64,000 bases of DNA from Paralvinella palmiformis (lineage: Eukaryota; Annelida; Polychaeta; Terebellida; Alvinellidae): assembly GCA_025642065.1 (NCBI GenBank), contig JAODUP010000548.1, forward strand, positions 265,001-329,000. Reading direction: 5' to 3'. The number at the start of each line of letters is the position of its first letter. The first letter of the stretch is position 1. The position numbers were made by a program, and so were the translations under genes. The notes beneath the pieces are model-generated. The model searched no databases and was not told where the DNA came from. It worked only from the letters and a program-made list of their open reading frames with translations. Positions 1 to 13,590 of this stretch are shown one piece after another.

Positions 1-45
1 TCCTATTATCATCACATTTCCTTCTACAGTTCCTGACATAATGAT

Positions 46-57
46 AATAACAACAAC

Positions 58-93
<36 letters not shown>

Positions 94-115
94 CTACTAC
101 TACTATTACTACTAA
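46..115. repeat. (CAA)n / (CTA)n microsatellite
   Basis: CAA units pass into CTA/TTA units. Simple sequence with no coding potential. Confidence 0.9.
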
Positions 116-167
116 TGTAATTATATGCTGTTTCCGTTCTTTTATCATTATTGCCATTAATGACGTC

Positions 168-709
168 AACATGTCACCATCACCATCACCTCACCTCACC
201 ACCATCATCATCGCCATCACCACCATCATCATCATCATAATCGCCGTCACCACCATCATCATCATCATTCCATCACCTATCATTCATCACTTCCATCATT
301 ATCACCATTACCATCATCATCATCATCTCCGTTACCATCATCATAATCATCATCATCATTGCCGTTACTATCATCATCATTGCCATCATTATCGCCATCA
401 TCATCATTATCATCATCGCCGTCACCATCATCATCATCATCATCATCGCCATCAGTACAGCCATGATTATTTTCATCATCATCATCATCGCCATCACCAT
501 CACCATCGCTCTCACCACCCCCACCGCCATCATCATCATCATCATCGCCGTCATAATCATCATCATCATCGCCATCACCACTACCACCTCCTTCACCACA
601 ATCATCATCATCACCATCGCTTTCACCATCATCATCATTATCATCATCATCGGTACAATCACCATTATCATAACTATCACTATCACTATTACAACTCTCA
701 TACCACCAC

Positions 710-751
<42 letters not shown>

Positions 752-807
752 TATAGTCGTTGTCATCGTCGTCGTCGCCACCATCATCTCTTTCATCACC
801 TCTTTTT
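168..807. repeat. 640-bp imperfect ATC-rich trinucleotide array
   Basis: Nearly all of this stretch is CAT/ATC/CAC/GCC triplets with many point variants. Long open frames on both strands (poly-His or poly-Ile forward, poly-Met reverse) follow from the period of three and are not genes. The same ATC triplet forms the 3' tail of several SINE copies in this window, so a SINE-seeded expansion is possible; no SINE body is visible beside it. Confidence 0.9.
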
Positions 808-957
808 AAAATCTGTCACCATCGTTCAATCACTTTTTACCTTAAAAAAAAAATTTTTTTAACAACATATAACATACACAGTAGAAATTAATTGCTGTAG
901 CTTTATTGACCATCATAACATTAAACGATCATTATATATCACATATCATAATAGTCG

Positions 958-959
<2 letters not shown>

Positions 960-1021
<62 letters not shown>
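960..1021. repeat. (GT)n microsatellite
   Basis: About 30 uninterrupted GT units. Confidence 0.95.
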
Positions 1022-1024
<3 letters not shown>

Positions 1025-1029
1025 AGCCG

Positions 1030-4000
1030 TGTGTGAGGAGGACGGAGGGGGGGAGATTATAACATAAGTGTCATTATAGACTAATGATTTTCTTCCTAAG
1101 ACACGTACACGATTCATCATACTTCAGTTACCCCCCAAAAAAACACCTTAGATTTGATTCCGTTTCCAGATAACGGCCCATCAACGTATTACACAATATG
1201 CCGTGTTCTTCTTTATAGATTTCAACCAACGATCCACGCGGGAAAAAAATTCACATTTTAAGACGGGAGACTATAGAATTTCGATTAAATAAATATTTTC
1301 AGAGAGAAGCAAGATTCCTGTACGCCCTGGCACATAATTTCCTCTTGAAACATTTAGTTTCGACCAGTCATTTCGATCCTATCAAGTTTCCATTGACGTA
1401 TTGCCAACCGTCTGTAGATTTATAGCGAGAGATGTTTGTCAGTAGAGCTCCTGACACAGAGGTGTCTGGCTCACGTGATTAATTCCCGCGGCGCTCTTTT
1501 AATATGAGACCAGTTTGTGATATACGATCCATAGGTAGACAGTGTCGGGCCCACGCCGGACAGGTGATTAATTACTACATAGTATACCCCTTTTTACATC
1601 GGGTACCAGGTGGCTTAATTATTTGGTCAACTCGTACCAGCCCACAGTATGTAGCAACGTGACCAAAACTGAATGACGAAATCGGTAAAACCCGTACTAC
1701 GTTTACTAGCGTACACATTCAGCTTGGCGATGGCACATTGTAATCCCTAAAAACAATCGCTACTCACTAATCATTAGGACACATAATCGAGATTTTATTT
1801 TATAAATACACAAATATTAGCGTTGACATTTAACGTTACAATCATATTTGGTTCAAAAAAGTTATTATATATTGCGTTCAAATGAATATTAACATGATCT
1901 TATAGAGATTTTTAATATCTAAATACACGAAACGGTCTACTTTAAAATAACTAATTGTTCCCATCAATTTCAAAGCATTTATTGTTGTTTTGTTCCTGTT
2001 ATTGTTAATTTTGATTGACTGCTCTTCTTAATCGCGGCGAGCTTCCAACTCGTGTAGAAAACCCCGTATATCCTCGAGTGAAGACATCAATCAGCTCAGT
2101 AAAGGATTATTATAAGCGATTGTTATTAGTCGACTCCAATTCGTCACTTCCCAGTACGGAAACATTTAGCTACAAAGCCGAACTCGATCGGACCGAGTCA
2201 TATAGGACAACGTGTACGTTAGTCCTTTAGCTTGCATTCCTGCTAATGGAAACGATGCCACTAACAAATCTTAAAGTGTCTATTGCTGGGGATTTACCAG
2301 AGAATGAACGACGTGGGGTTAAGGAGTTCTACGATAGAGACGGTCATGTCGTAATTGATGGTAAGCTAGGTATACACTGCGATGGAGCTATTCGCTATTA
2401 GGCTAAGATCGGTGTATTGTCGGTCTGGTGTGTACTAAATACGCGAATCGAAGGATACGTCGAGTTATTGGATGAACGGAGTCCTTCCTTCTGTGGCCAA
2501 CCAGTCGCTGAATAAATCAAACAAGGTTAAGCCGAGTTAATCTTCTGACAACTGGTGCATTCATCTAAACAGGCTCGGCGCGATCGTTTGACCTCCAGCC
2601 AGACATACTTTCTCATCCTCGAAGCGGTGGCTGGCTTTATTGTTCAACTGCAACGACGTGACGACGTGACCTTCACGCTCTTCTCCAAGGTGAATGCCGA
2701 ATGGCGATCGCCTATCTTCGATTTCCTGGCTTTGCGGATAAACCGTGCATTTCAAATAGAACAAAAACTCAATCCACGGTCACCCTCGGCATAATTACCA
2801 CATGATTCTGAATTAATTACAGGTACAGCTTCTGGCCCATCAATAGATTATACATTACCATTCTTAATGAATAGCGGCAACATGAAAAGATCCAATAATG
2901 ACAGCGGCTACCGTCCAGGTTATAAACATTGTCGAGGCAGTGGACGGCTCATGAATGGGGAATCGTGCAGATGACAAGAGACTAATGGCCAAATCAAATT
3001 ACTATCTTATAAGAATAATACGGGGCAGTCGTTGGACTTGTGACCGTTCGATTCATCCGACAATCGTGTGCGGTTACTTCCTCGGTTCGACCATTACCAG
3101 GATGCGGAAACAATGAGGCCGAGCGCGTATCCGAGATCGCACAAGAGTGGTCACGCCGCAAACGGGTCGACCATTGAAAACATTACAGATGGAATAGGGA
3201 CGAGTGGGAGTGGGATGCAGGAAAAGGGGTGCGCTACGGAAGAGGAAGGTGGATACAAAGAATAGAGTTTGTTTTACATTAGTGATATCTCAACTTTCGG
3301 ATGTTGATGTCAAGGTGAAGAGGAAATCTCGGTAAACAAGTCCCTATATATCGCCGGGTTTAGAACCCGGATCAATACCGGCTGAAATTAGATCAGATGG
3401 AAGATTGGTTATAATAATACGATATCCGCGGGAAGAGGGACGAGGGCATTAGAACAAAGAAACGAACCGGACATCGTAGGACATAGAAGGCAGAACATGG
3501 ATCATCCATCCAGATGATCAGGATGATGATGGTTGACCTACTTGGTGACGAGAAAGAATTATCTAAGAACAAATGCATACCGAGAGAGAGAGAGCTATGA
3601 TGATCACTGGCGACGTTCAATAGAATGTGAATAAAACGGGACTTTAATATAATAAAACAAAATGAAAACAACATCCTATTGATTTATGAACAATAAACGC
3701 AGGCAGAGGTACCTTCAGGATGAGGCAAGTCATTGGCAGACAGCAACGAAACTATAAAGAAATCCTGACATCATGTCCGTCGGAATAATATATTTCTACC
3801 ATCAAAAAGAAATATTGCTAAATTAATTATCTACGTTTGATCCGATAAATCTCGACGGAGGGGGAGGCGTTCAGAGATCAAAGGTCAGGCCCTTTGTCGC
3901 GGATAAACGCATTTCGGTGTAATGATAGATTTACGTGATAAATGATAAAAGTTCAGCCTATTGCTGTCAGCCGTTCTTCAACAAACGGTGACGGATCACT

Positions 4001-5020
4001 GCCGGACTCGGTGTCAGATGTCAGGATCCTTGACGGTGAGGAACGTGTGCCAGCAAAGACAAAGAAATAAAAGAGCCGACTCTTTGTCTGTGACCTCTGG
4101 AATAAAAACGGTTGGTCGGCGGTTTCGTTTCTCGGTGTTCTCAACACGTCTCGGCCCGTCCATCCGGATCAACCATATCTGGCAACCTGGTGTCGGCTGA
4201 TATACATCGGGATTTCCTCTAATAAGTTAATGCATTGTTCGATGTAAGTGACTTTAAAAGCTTTTGGTTGTTATGGGCGAAAATAAAGTTGCTGGACTGA
4301 AAAGAAAAACCCGGCATCTGTCTTGCCACCGAATGTGCGAGTCGTTTGTTCGCGCCAGAAATATCCCACACAATTAGTGGACAGACGAATAAGACTTCGT
4401 TAGGCTGAACCAGAACTGAAGGCTCTAATGTCAATTTATTTCACTAAAAACAGTCCAGGTTCTGTTTAATTAACATCAACGTCCCGTCCCTCGTTCTAAT
4501 ATGCGATGCGTCAGGAATTCATTGAGGCCCATTCGTTTTCAGCCGGAAGTTCCATTCACCGGGTACTCGCCAAACAATTTGCGAATTCTCCACTTAAAAG
4601 GTTGCAGTATTGTTTCTAGACTGAACAAAATCAATTTGCCATGGACGCCTGAGTCGAACTCGGGGTACGATATTAGTGCTAAGTACGGACAAACAATAGA
4701 CGCCAATTTGCTCGAGTCATTATGTCATTTAGTAAATCCCGGTGCCAGAACGAGAACACGGGGGTCTAATCGGCAGACGATAATTTTTGGCCGTTTAATT
4801 GTATTCTATAACGGGAATCGGCAAAAAGCCATACAGTGGATATTATTGCATATAATCAGACACTCATTACTTTCTTCGGTTACGTGTGGCGATGGTGACT
4901 AATTATTCACGCCAGTTTCCTGTCGCTGATTGGCTAATCTATTTTGCACGACAAAGTCTGCTGTATTTGATATGTTGCTCAGTTGGCTTGGCTCCGATCA
5001 ATTATATAGCCTCATAGGTA
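1030..5020. other. non-coding stretch, no gene recognised
   Basis: Only short open frames without recognisable motifs, splice context or family resemblance on either strand. No mobile element was recognised here. Confidence 0.5.
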
Positions 5021-5026
5021 ATAATA

Positions 5027-5079
5027 CTCTCTCTCTCTCACTCTCTCTCTCTCTCTCTCTCTCTCACTCACTCACTCAT
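5027..5079. repeat. (CT)n / CTCA microsatellite
   Basis: CT dinucleotides ending in CTCACTCA units. Confidence 0.9.
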
Positions 5080-5765
5080 TTATCAGTTTCCTTGTTCTCT
5101 CGCGTTTCTTGCCTACCTTTACCTATGGGCCACGGCCAAGTACTCTCAACACCCAAAACAAACCCTAACAGCTCCACCTATCAAACGTGAAATGGGAACA
5201 AAATGAAATGGTCGGAAATGATGATCCGAACACGGACTTCGAGTGGATACAAAACACGGGATATTCTCTGTTGATATTGTTTACTTCCCAAATGATCCAG
5301 ATGCAGGCAGTTGGTAGCGATATCACGTACGGGCGGCGTGTGATAAACCATAATAGGAGAGCGTGTGTATTATTTGTTTGTCCAGTGTTCATCTTAACCG
5401 CTACCAATCATAGTTTATCATGTAAAAATGACAGCCTTTATCCCACACTTTCATTAGAGTTAATGCGTTATTCACTCGTTAGTGTGAAGCTTGTACGATG
5501 GCATCCTTAATGGGGTTATCGTGTGTGTGAGGGAGCGAGATTTTCACGATTGCCTCAAATACATCCTCAGAGATTATGGCGTAATAGATACTATATAGGA
5601 ACGCGTAATATTTTAAATTAGAAAATACAGTTGTATTTGTTTGAATATCTACGTACACGAACGCCGTATTTATTTTGCCACGTCATTAAACATAAGTTAC
5701 GTCAAACAATTGAAATCACCATACAAGGTTTTACTCTAGACATTGTGTATTATACGTACACGTGA

Positions 5766-6066
5766 GAGCTCTGATGGCGCAGTTAGTTACAGCGTGTAGG
5801 ACTCGAAGCCGAGGGGTCGCGGGTTCAAGGTTCCGGGAGCTGCAATACTGTCATGTGGCGACTGGTTAACTCATCCATAAAAATTAGAACCTGACAGGAC
5901 GCGATGGCTAGGTGTTTGAGTAATGCTTTGCCACTTTAATGACTGCGTACGTTGTATGCTCCCTTGTGAGTTGAGACGTGTGCTGGGTGGAAACGGGTCT
6001 GAGTCGGGAATAATAAAACTGTTCAGCACCTCAGGGTTACCTGATTCTGGCGCTATATAAGCATAC

Positions 6067-6068
<2 letters not shown>
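5766..6068 (+). mobile_element. tRNA-derived SINE, second family
   Basis: The head resembles a tRNA: box A-like TGGCGCAGTTAG near 5775 and box B-like CGGGTTCAAGG near 5819. A body of about 230 bp follows and ends in GGCGCTATATAAGC, then a (TA)n tract. The GGCGCTATAT end also occurs at the 3' end of the LINE fragment at 24058, as expected if the SINE borrows a LINE tail for reverse transcription. The tRNA head is degenerate, so this is an old copy and not a functional tRNA gene. Confidence 0.6.

Positions 6069-6130
<62 letters not shown>
6068..6130. repeat. (TA)n microsatellite at a SINE 3' end
   Basis: About 30 TA units directly after the SINE end. Shorter (TA)n tracts of the same type lie at 6953-6991 and 7700-7733. 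Confidence 0.9.
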
Positions 6131-6134
<4 letters not shown>

Positions 6135-6949
6135 CCCAAGTTGGTTTACGCCAGATGATCCTGAATATCATGATCACGTGCTACAGGTTGCCGAAGCATC
6201 ATTCAGACTCGATTATTACCGAAATAGACTAATAATTATCTTATTACTGGCCTTATATGAGTATCACGTTATGAAATGTGAAATTTATTAATTACAAAAT
6301 AATATTTACCTCTGTTAGCCCATTTTAAGTAATTCCCTCTCTGAGTCTCATTCCGATTAATACGCCAGTCATCAATGTCTATCCGACTTTTAGCAAGATG
6401 GATGAAAACTGTGAATGAATACGATCGGTGATGGAACCGTATGACGTACCTCATGACGGCTGACTTAAACGGCTAAATGTATGTGTCTCAGCTAAGGTTG
6501 ACCTCTAACCTATATTTTACGGGTGTAAGCGTTTTATTAGAGGTCGAAAATGGTTCTAAATCAGAGTAATAGCTCAAAGAATTAGTTTTAGTTTGACACA
6601 TTAATGACTAAGAGTCACCTGGCCCAGTGTAAAACAAATGCAATCTGGTCGTTGGCGGTCCAGGAATAAGTTATTGTGTGCGGAGATAAATCACTGGGTG
6701 AGTCGAAACGTTAGAAACTGGAGCTAGGGTCGTGCTAAAAGCTCTGTTTACACGCCAGGTGAGACAATATCGTGTCATGACTAAAGGGAGATAAAAGCTT
6801 GCGACGTCAGATATATGTGTTGGGAAAGCCCCTTCATACGTAGCCATCGAGCGGACAAAACTCACAGTGGAACAATCCACCTGGACAACAAACTTCGGGT
6901 TAAACACCCATGCCAGATATAAACACAATTTTTCAGTGTTCATTTGTCC

Positions 6950-6992
<43 letters not shown>

Positions 6993-7697
6993 CTATAATT
7001 AAACAAAGCGGAATCTATTTTAAAGCTTCCCTGTGAAGTTAAAGTATTTTACTATTTACAAAACAAAATATTAAGAAGTTGTCTCTTTCGCCTTTTTGTT
7101 AGATCGTACTAACAAGATTCGTCACCATAACCGGATAGTGAAAAATGTTAAGCGGCATGGATTTTCTATTTTCTCATCACAGGGAAGGTTCTTTTAAGAC
7201 GGGATTCCCGCCCCGCGGGGCTTTTATCCAGGTGGGTGGATTTGTTACCATATTAGTCGTGTCCAGCAGGACTTCCGCGTACTATATTGGCGTGCGTCGC
7301 CATAACAAACCAGAAATAGCGACCGTGGGCCACTAATACAATATTAATTACGACAGCGGGCACCGGACTTATCTATTTACATCGTTTACTGCGCGATAAA
7401 AACGCTAAACACCGAAAGATCCGAGCACAGCTAACACTCTACAGCTAGCATACGTCATGCTGTAAATGCCATTAGTGGTTAGAGTAGGCTTTATCCCATC
7501 ACTGGCTACTTCGACACAGTAGAAAGATGGCTGATATATATAATAAGCGACTTGCCGTAGTAGGGCCGCCTGCGGGACACGTCACTTCTTACCATGACTA
7601 ATTGATATCCAACTAGTCGGCGATATGTTAGTTAATAACTTAATGACGCGCTCACCAAATGGACGTTGTATGATATAGTTTGAGAAGTGTTATTTCG

Positions 7698-7736
<39 letters not shown>

Positions 7737-8189
7737 TGTGTGCGTATTCATATTTTTGTGCGTGTGTGCGCGCATACGTGCCTGCGTTCATGTGTATATG
7801 TAGGCGGTCAGGGGGAGTGGTGTTTCGGACATTTAGAGTTACAATGCCCGTCCTCGCTGGTGGTAAAACATGCCATCCATAAAACCTTACGGGAAGCCGT
7901 GCCATCATTTTAGCCGTCAGCTAAAAAGCCGAGCCATTTATCCGGTTACAGAGAGGGGAGTTGTGTTTCGTCGAACCATTAACCAGAGAGAACCTTACTG
8001 AAACCGAATGCCGAGACGGGAATAAAGAGGTAACAATTCCTGTCACGCAAACGGGGACCGCCTCCTGGATTGTGCACCCGTTTTAAGAGATTACCTCCGT
8101 TTTCATTCCACCGAAGCTGAAGTACGGATATATGCCGCCGGTGGCGCTGATTTTAGCGGGTTTAATCCGGATTTGGGGAGACACATGTT

Positions 8190-8280
8190 GAAAACTGGTC
8201 GACCATTGGTGTGAAGAGAAAGTCTACTCTCTCTCTTTCCCCCCCCCTCTCTCTCTCATCTCATTGGTTTGAAGAGAAAG

Positions 8281-8317
<37 letters not shown>

Positions 8318-8344
8318 CCTCATCTCATTGGTGTGAAGAGAAAG

Positions 8345-8386
<42 letters not shown>

Positions 8387-8390
8387 TCAT
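8190..8390. repeat. compound tandem repeat with three (CT)n tracts
   Basis: Three copies of a unit made of GTGTGAAGAGAAAGTCTA (one copy has GTTTGAAGAG), a CT tract of different length and CTCATCTCATT. This is a roughly 65-bp minisatellite whose internal microsatellite varies between copies. Confidence 0.85.
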
Positions 8391-8640
8391 TTATCACATG
8401 GCTTCAAAGTCACGTACACTTATGTATCATCGGCATAACAATTATATTTAATATTATACCGTTTAATAATTTTACCAACTGGTTTACTATACATACAGTA
8501 ATTATTTGGTCCTAAAATGAATCCCTGTGATACACCAAAAAGAAGACCTACATCTGGTGATGTTTTATCAGCAGCTGAGACGCCGAGATACGCCTTTACC
8601 CGAGTTAATGCCTTGTTATCGATGCCAAAAGGAAAATTCT
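8390..8640 (-). mobile_element. LINE reverse-transcriptase relic (CR1/L2-like)
   Basis: Translating the minus strand downwards from 8629 gives about 80 codons of recognisable reverse transcriptase: an FGVSQGFILGP block (family form FGVPQGSVLGP) and then CYADDT, the catalytic Y-x-D-D box. A TAA stop follows the DDT where the family usually has Gln. The fragment is cut at its right end near 8640 and at the CT array near 8390, so it is a dead insertion. The clade is inferred from motif style. Confidence 0.75.
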
Positions 8641-9061
8641 TAATACTTCAGTATTATCGGACGATCGATTACAAAATACCTCAAATATAAACACGTTGAA
8701 ACCTGAATATTATTTACCCTAAAAATAAGTATGTAAGACAGAATATTAAAATATGAACTTTTAAACTCATCCGACAACCTCTTCTTCAAAGTGTATCCTA
8801 CCAGAATAAATATATCAACAACACATTACTTGAGCCAAGAATAACGTACCTGTGTTTATTTTTTACTAGATAACCTGACATTTGGGGATGATTGTTTAAT
8901 GTATCCGACAATTTCCTGTTGATAGATCTATACGAAGTTAGTAAAACTCTGAAATAGATACGCTGATTCACTGGGAAAGAATGCAGGTTATGAAAATTTC
9001 CGATATTAATTACAATGCCAGAAACACAATTCTCGTGTTTTAATTAGAAATTGATGGCATA

Positions 9062-9109
9062 TAGTAATATATGAAAATATATGAAAATATATGAAAATAT
9101 ATGAAAATA
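9062..9109. repeat. 11-bp tandem repeat, four copies
   Basis: ATATGAAAATA-type unit repeated four times in AT-rich DNA. Confidence 0.8.
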
Positions 9110-9170
9110 TGTCAAAGATATGAACTACTTAAGATAGTATCATTACATTACTCTTGCCATAATATGACCA

Positions 9171-9173
<3 letters not shown>

Positions 9174-9234
<61 letters not shown>
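9174..9234. repeat. (TA)n microsatellite abutting a SINE head
   Basis: About 30 TA units ending a few bases before the SINE that begins at 9241. Confidence 0.9.
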
Positions 9235-9235
<1 letters not shown>

Positions 9236-9240
9236 TATTT

Positions 9241-9429
9241 CTCCGTGGTCTAGCGGTAGCGTGTTGGACCACATATTACTACCACCCGTGTTCGAATCTC
9301 GGCGTGGGCATATCTGAAGGGTGTTTCATCTTTGACTTCGCTTCATTACCTTTGGAGTTCGCTCGGCCCATTTAGCCTACCATGTGCACAAAAGTGGCCG
9401 TAAAAACCAATCAGCATCATCATCATCAC
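9241..9429 (+). mobile_element. tRNA-derived SINE, main family (ATC-tailed), copy 1
   Basis: The Pol III promoter is well preserved: box A TGGTCTAGCGGTAGCG near 9246 and box B GTGTTCGAATCTC near 9288. The conserved body follows (GGTGTTTCATCTTTGACTTC, GGCCCATTTAGCCTACCATG, TGTGCACAAAAGTGGCCG), then a tail of CATCATCATC. The left flank is (TA)n, so no target-site duplication can be read. The same order recurs in nine other places in this window. Confidence 0.9.
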
Positions 9430-10280
9430 GTCTGGTCTAAAGCAAATCATAACGCTGCATTTCGTGATGAATGTTTCTTTAATCATAATGTAAATTATAT
9501 GAACAAAACGGACATGTTTACAACTTTATTAGTTTCGCTTTCAGAGAATGAAGGAAGGTAAACCTCTTTCGTGTTCAAAACCAGATATTTTTCTTGTATA
9601 TAGAATCACAGATTTAGATAGATGAAATGAAAACCACGAATTCGTGTTTGGTTTCCAGCTACCCGTCCCGATTTTTTTGTTGTGCTTACTGCGTCTGTGA
9701 AGATTTGTAGTATCCTGTGTAGAAATATGAATAATATCAGAAAAATTAATAAATGTTGGCGGCGTTGTTTGATGTGAGATTCTTTCTGGTCGCTTTGACT
9801 ACTGGTTACTGACTCTTTTTATTTATGGTGAACTCGAATAAAATAAGATAAATTTAATGCTACGACTATACCTCTGTTTTCGCGACAAGCAGACGACATT
9901 TTCTCCGTACTCCGCCATTACTAAGACATTAGTCGTATAGTACATTCAGACGTTACACCTTTCTCTCGTATCTTTTAACTGCTAGAATGTTTAAGGTTAT
10001 TTTTCTGTTGTTTGTTATCTTATCATCCGTCCATCTACACAGCAGAAGGTCTAATAAATCTCACAGTTAAATGTGTTGTTTTTTCTTCTAATAGCTCGGT
10101 AACGTATTTGTATATGACCGACCAATGGCCATTTAGAGTAACGTTTAAATCTAAGTCTAATATTATTCTAATAATCTTACAAAGAAATTTATCAACGATT
10201 AAAAAAATGGACCCGAATGTTCCTTCAGAACTTGCTAGTTTGTAAAAACGATAAAAATGAGGAAGATTGTTATTTTGTAG
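9430..10280. other. non-coding stretch, nothing recognised
   Basis: AT-rich DNA with only short unsupported open frames. Confidence 0.5.
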
Positions 10281-10286
10281 TTTGAG

Positions 10287-10288
<2 letters not shown>

Positions 10289-10347
<59 letters not shown>
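10289..10347. repeat. (TA)n microsatellite
   Basis: About 28 TA units. Confidence 0.9.
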
Positions 10348-10348
<1 letters not shown>

Positions 10349-10429
10349 GTAGATAAGGCAACAATTCTCTCATTATGAAAATCACCTTATATTCATATAG
10401 TCTGAAAATAGAAATTAGATGATATAAGT

Positions 10430-10478
10430 TCGCGCGTACATATACACGTACGCAGGCACGTATGCACGTACGCACGCA

Positions 10479-10516
<38 letters not shown>

Positions 10517-10518
10517 CT

Positions 10519-10559
<41 letters not shown>

Positions 10560-10625
10560 GATGGAAGAATGAGGTGATTAATTTTTTGTTTGTTTGCCAT
10601 TCTAGATTCAGTTTTAAATAAACAT

Positions 10626-10696
<71 letters not shown>
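10430..10696. repeat. compound microsatellite: CGTA/TA, CT and ATTG tracts
   Basis: Alternating purine-pyrimidine CGTA/CGCA units (10433-10479), then (TA)n to 10515, (CT)n at 10519-10557, and (GATT)n at 10629-10696. Open frames read through it are artefacts. Confidence 0.85.
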
Positions 10697-11524
10697 CCAG
10701 AGTGTGGATCGTTGTATGTGGACATTGCTGGCTTAGACATCGTTTTCTCTCCTTCACTGGATGTCCCAGCAACAGCATTGTTCTCGTAGAAACTGATTCT
10801 ATTAAAACAATGATATTCTTGTAGATATACCACCCGATTTATTATGTTCAGAAAATTAATTATACCGGCATAGGTGCATACGAAGCCGTGACTCAATCAT
10901 ACATAAGATGAAAATCATAACGATCAATATTAATTAATATGTGCTTTTCCCTGAACAATATTCTTGTATATTTATTTTTATTCAAAAACCCGCATGTGCT
11001 CTTCAGGATATCTAGCATTCTTAACCGACATTTACGGTAACCTGCAAACAAATAAATTATATTCGGACCCAGGCTCCATGCAGAATTTAGTTTGTTTATC
11101 AATGTGTACCATGTATATAGGGCCTACGTGTTCCTATTATAACATATTATTAATTAATATTAGCAAGTAGAGTCTAGGTTTAATACTCAACTCGATATCT
11201 CGCCCTGAGATCAGGCCAATTTCAGCCTACACGGCCCGGCCATGTTCAAATATATGAGCCACAAAACCGCGAGTATTATTCTCACCTATCTATAAGTTCC
11301 CGTTTTCGACACCACATCTTCTTAGCTCGGTTTTTAGTTGTACTAAAGACATATCCTCGAATTTGCATCTATTTTGACGCCCCAGTCAAAACAAATATAG
11401 ACGGATCGAGAGAATAAAAAGGCGTGATGGTGTTCTGGAACTGATCTGTTACTATGAGGGCCGTACAAGTAGGACTGGGTCGCTCACAGGGCCTCTTCGA
11501 GAATTAGTTCCGGAGTACCTCATT

Positions 11525-11622
11525 GATCGACTGACTGACTGACTGACTTTCTGACTGACTGACTGACTGACTGACTGACTGACTGACTGACTGACTGACT
11601 GACTGACTGACTGACTGACTGA
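11525..11622. repeat. (GACT)n tetranucleotide array
   Basis: About 24 GACT units with one TTT interruption near 11550. Confidence 0.95.
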
Positions 11623-11744
11623 CGGCTGATTTGTTGACTATTTGTTGGAAAAGAATAATCAGTGAATTAATAGTGAATATGAATTGGAAAAAGAATTGTT
11701 TAGGAAAGGTTTTTGTTTTTTTGTTTTTGTTGGTTTTTTTGTTT

Positions 11745-12372
<628 letters not shown>

Positions 12373-12507
12373 TGTTGGGTCTAATATTTATATTTCACTC
12401 GTTGAAGTAGTCCGAGAGTCTAATATTTAGCTCGTTATCCAATAAATAGTTTAGTCACGACGGTAGATTATAAAATATCGTCATGATGACATCATTCGCT
12501 TCTCTAC

Positions 12508-13182
12508 TATCGTCAACATAATGACATGTTACTCTACTATCGTCAACATAATGACATGTTACTCTACTATCGTCAACATAATGACATGTTACTCTACTAT
12601 CGTCAACATAATGACATGTTACTCTACTATCGTCAACATAATGACATGTTACTCTACTATCGTCAACATAATGACATGTTACTCTACTATCGTCAACATA
12701 ATGACATGTTACTCTACTATCGTCAACATAATGACATGTTACTCTACTATCGTCAACATAATGACATGTTACTCTACTATCGTCAACAAAATGACATGTT
12801 ACTCTACTATCGTCAAGATAATGACATGTTACTCTACTATCGTCAACATAATGACATGTTACTCTACTATCGTCAACATAATGACATGTTACTCTACTAT
12901 CGTCAACATAATGACATGTTACTCTACTATCGTCAACACAATGACATGTTACTCTACTATCGTCAACATAATGACATGTTACTCTACTATCGTCAACACA
13001 ATGACATGTTACTCTACTATCGTCAACACAATGACATGTTACTCTACTATCGTCAACATAATGACATGTTACTCTACTATCGTCAACACAATGACATGTT
13101 ACTCTACTATCGTCAACATAATGACATGTTACTCTACTATCGTCAACAAATGACATGTTACTCTACTATCGTCAACATAATG
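12508..13182. repeat. 30-bp minisatellite, about 22 units
   Basis: The period is exactly 30 bp for more than 20 units, with one 29-bp unit near 13150. Units differ at only one or two sites in the CAACATAA segment (forms with CAACAAAA, CAAGATAA, CAACACAA). There are no variable spacers, so this is not a CRISPR array. Because 30 is a multiple of three, frames stay open on both strands and yield repetitive pseudo-proteins. The unit shares TGACATGTTACTCTACT with the left end of the hAT element at 13183. Confidence 0.97.
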
Positions 13183-13424
13183 CTGGGGTGACATGTTACT
13201 CTACTTGAGCAGTTTTTTCAAGTAACTAGAAGTAACGAATTAAGATTTCAACTAACTACTTTTACTTGTCAGGAAGTAGTATTATTTGTGGTAACGCTAC
13301 TTCGTTACTTTCAGTTATTTCGCGATATTTTCGTTACTGTTTTAGTCATAAGTTAAGTCGCCTGATGGCGCTCTATCCGGGGATATTTCATTTTAATCGC
13401 CAGATGGGTCCATTTGGCAGGTGA

Positions 13425-13590
13425 TTGATAATTGATTGATGTTTTACGGCCACTTTTGTGCACACGGGAGGCTAAATGGGCCGAACGACGTCCAAAGGTA
13501 ATGAAGCGAAATAACAAATGGAACACTCTTCAGATATGCCCACGCAGAGATTCGAACTCAGGTGGTAGTGATACTTGGTCAATCACCAGC
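13425..13590 (-). mobile_element. main-family SINE, copy 2, 5'-shortened, nested in hAT
   Basis: On the minus strand: box B-type GAGTTCGAATCTCTGCG, then the Pol III-derived body, GGCCCATTTAGCC and GTGGCCGTAAAACATCAATC. The box A end is degraded. Confidence 0.85.

Noticed and set aside
171..809. 212-residue His/Ile-rich frame and overlapping reverse frames
   Set aside because: Pure translation of the ATC-rich microsatellite; open on both strands because of the triplet period.
2555..2794. 79-residue frame with an overlapping reverse frame
   Set aside because: No family resemblance, no splice context, no conserved motif.
12455..13191. Repetitive proteins of more than 200 residues on both strands, and a possible CRISPR array
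   Set aside because: The 30-bp period is a multiple of three, which keeps several frames open; there are no unique spacers and the host is a eukaryote.
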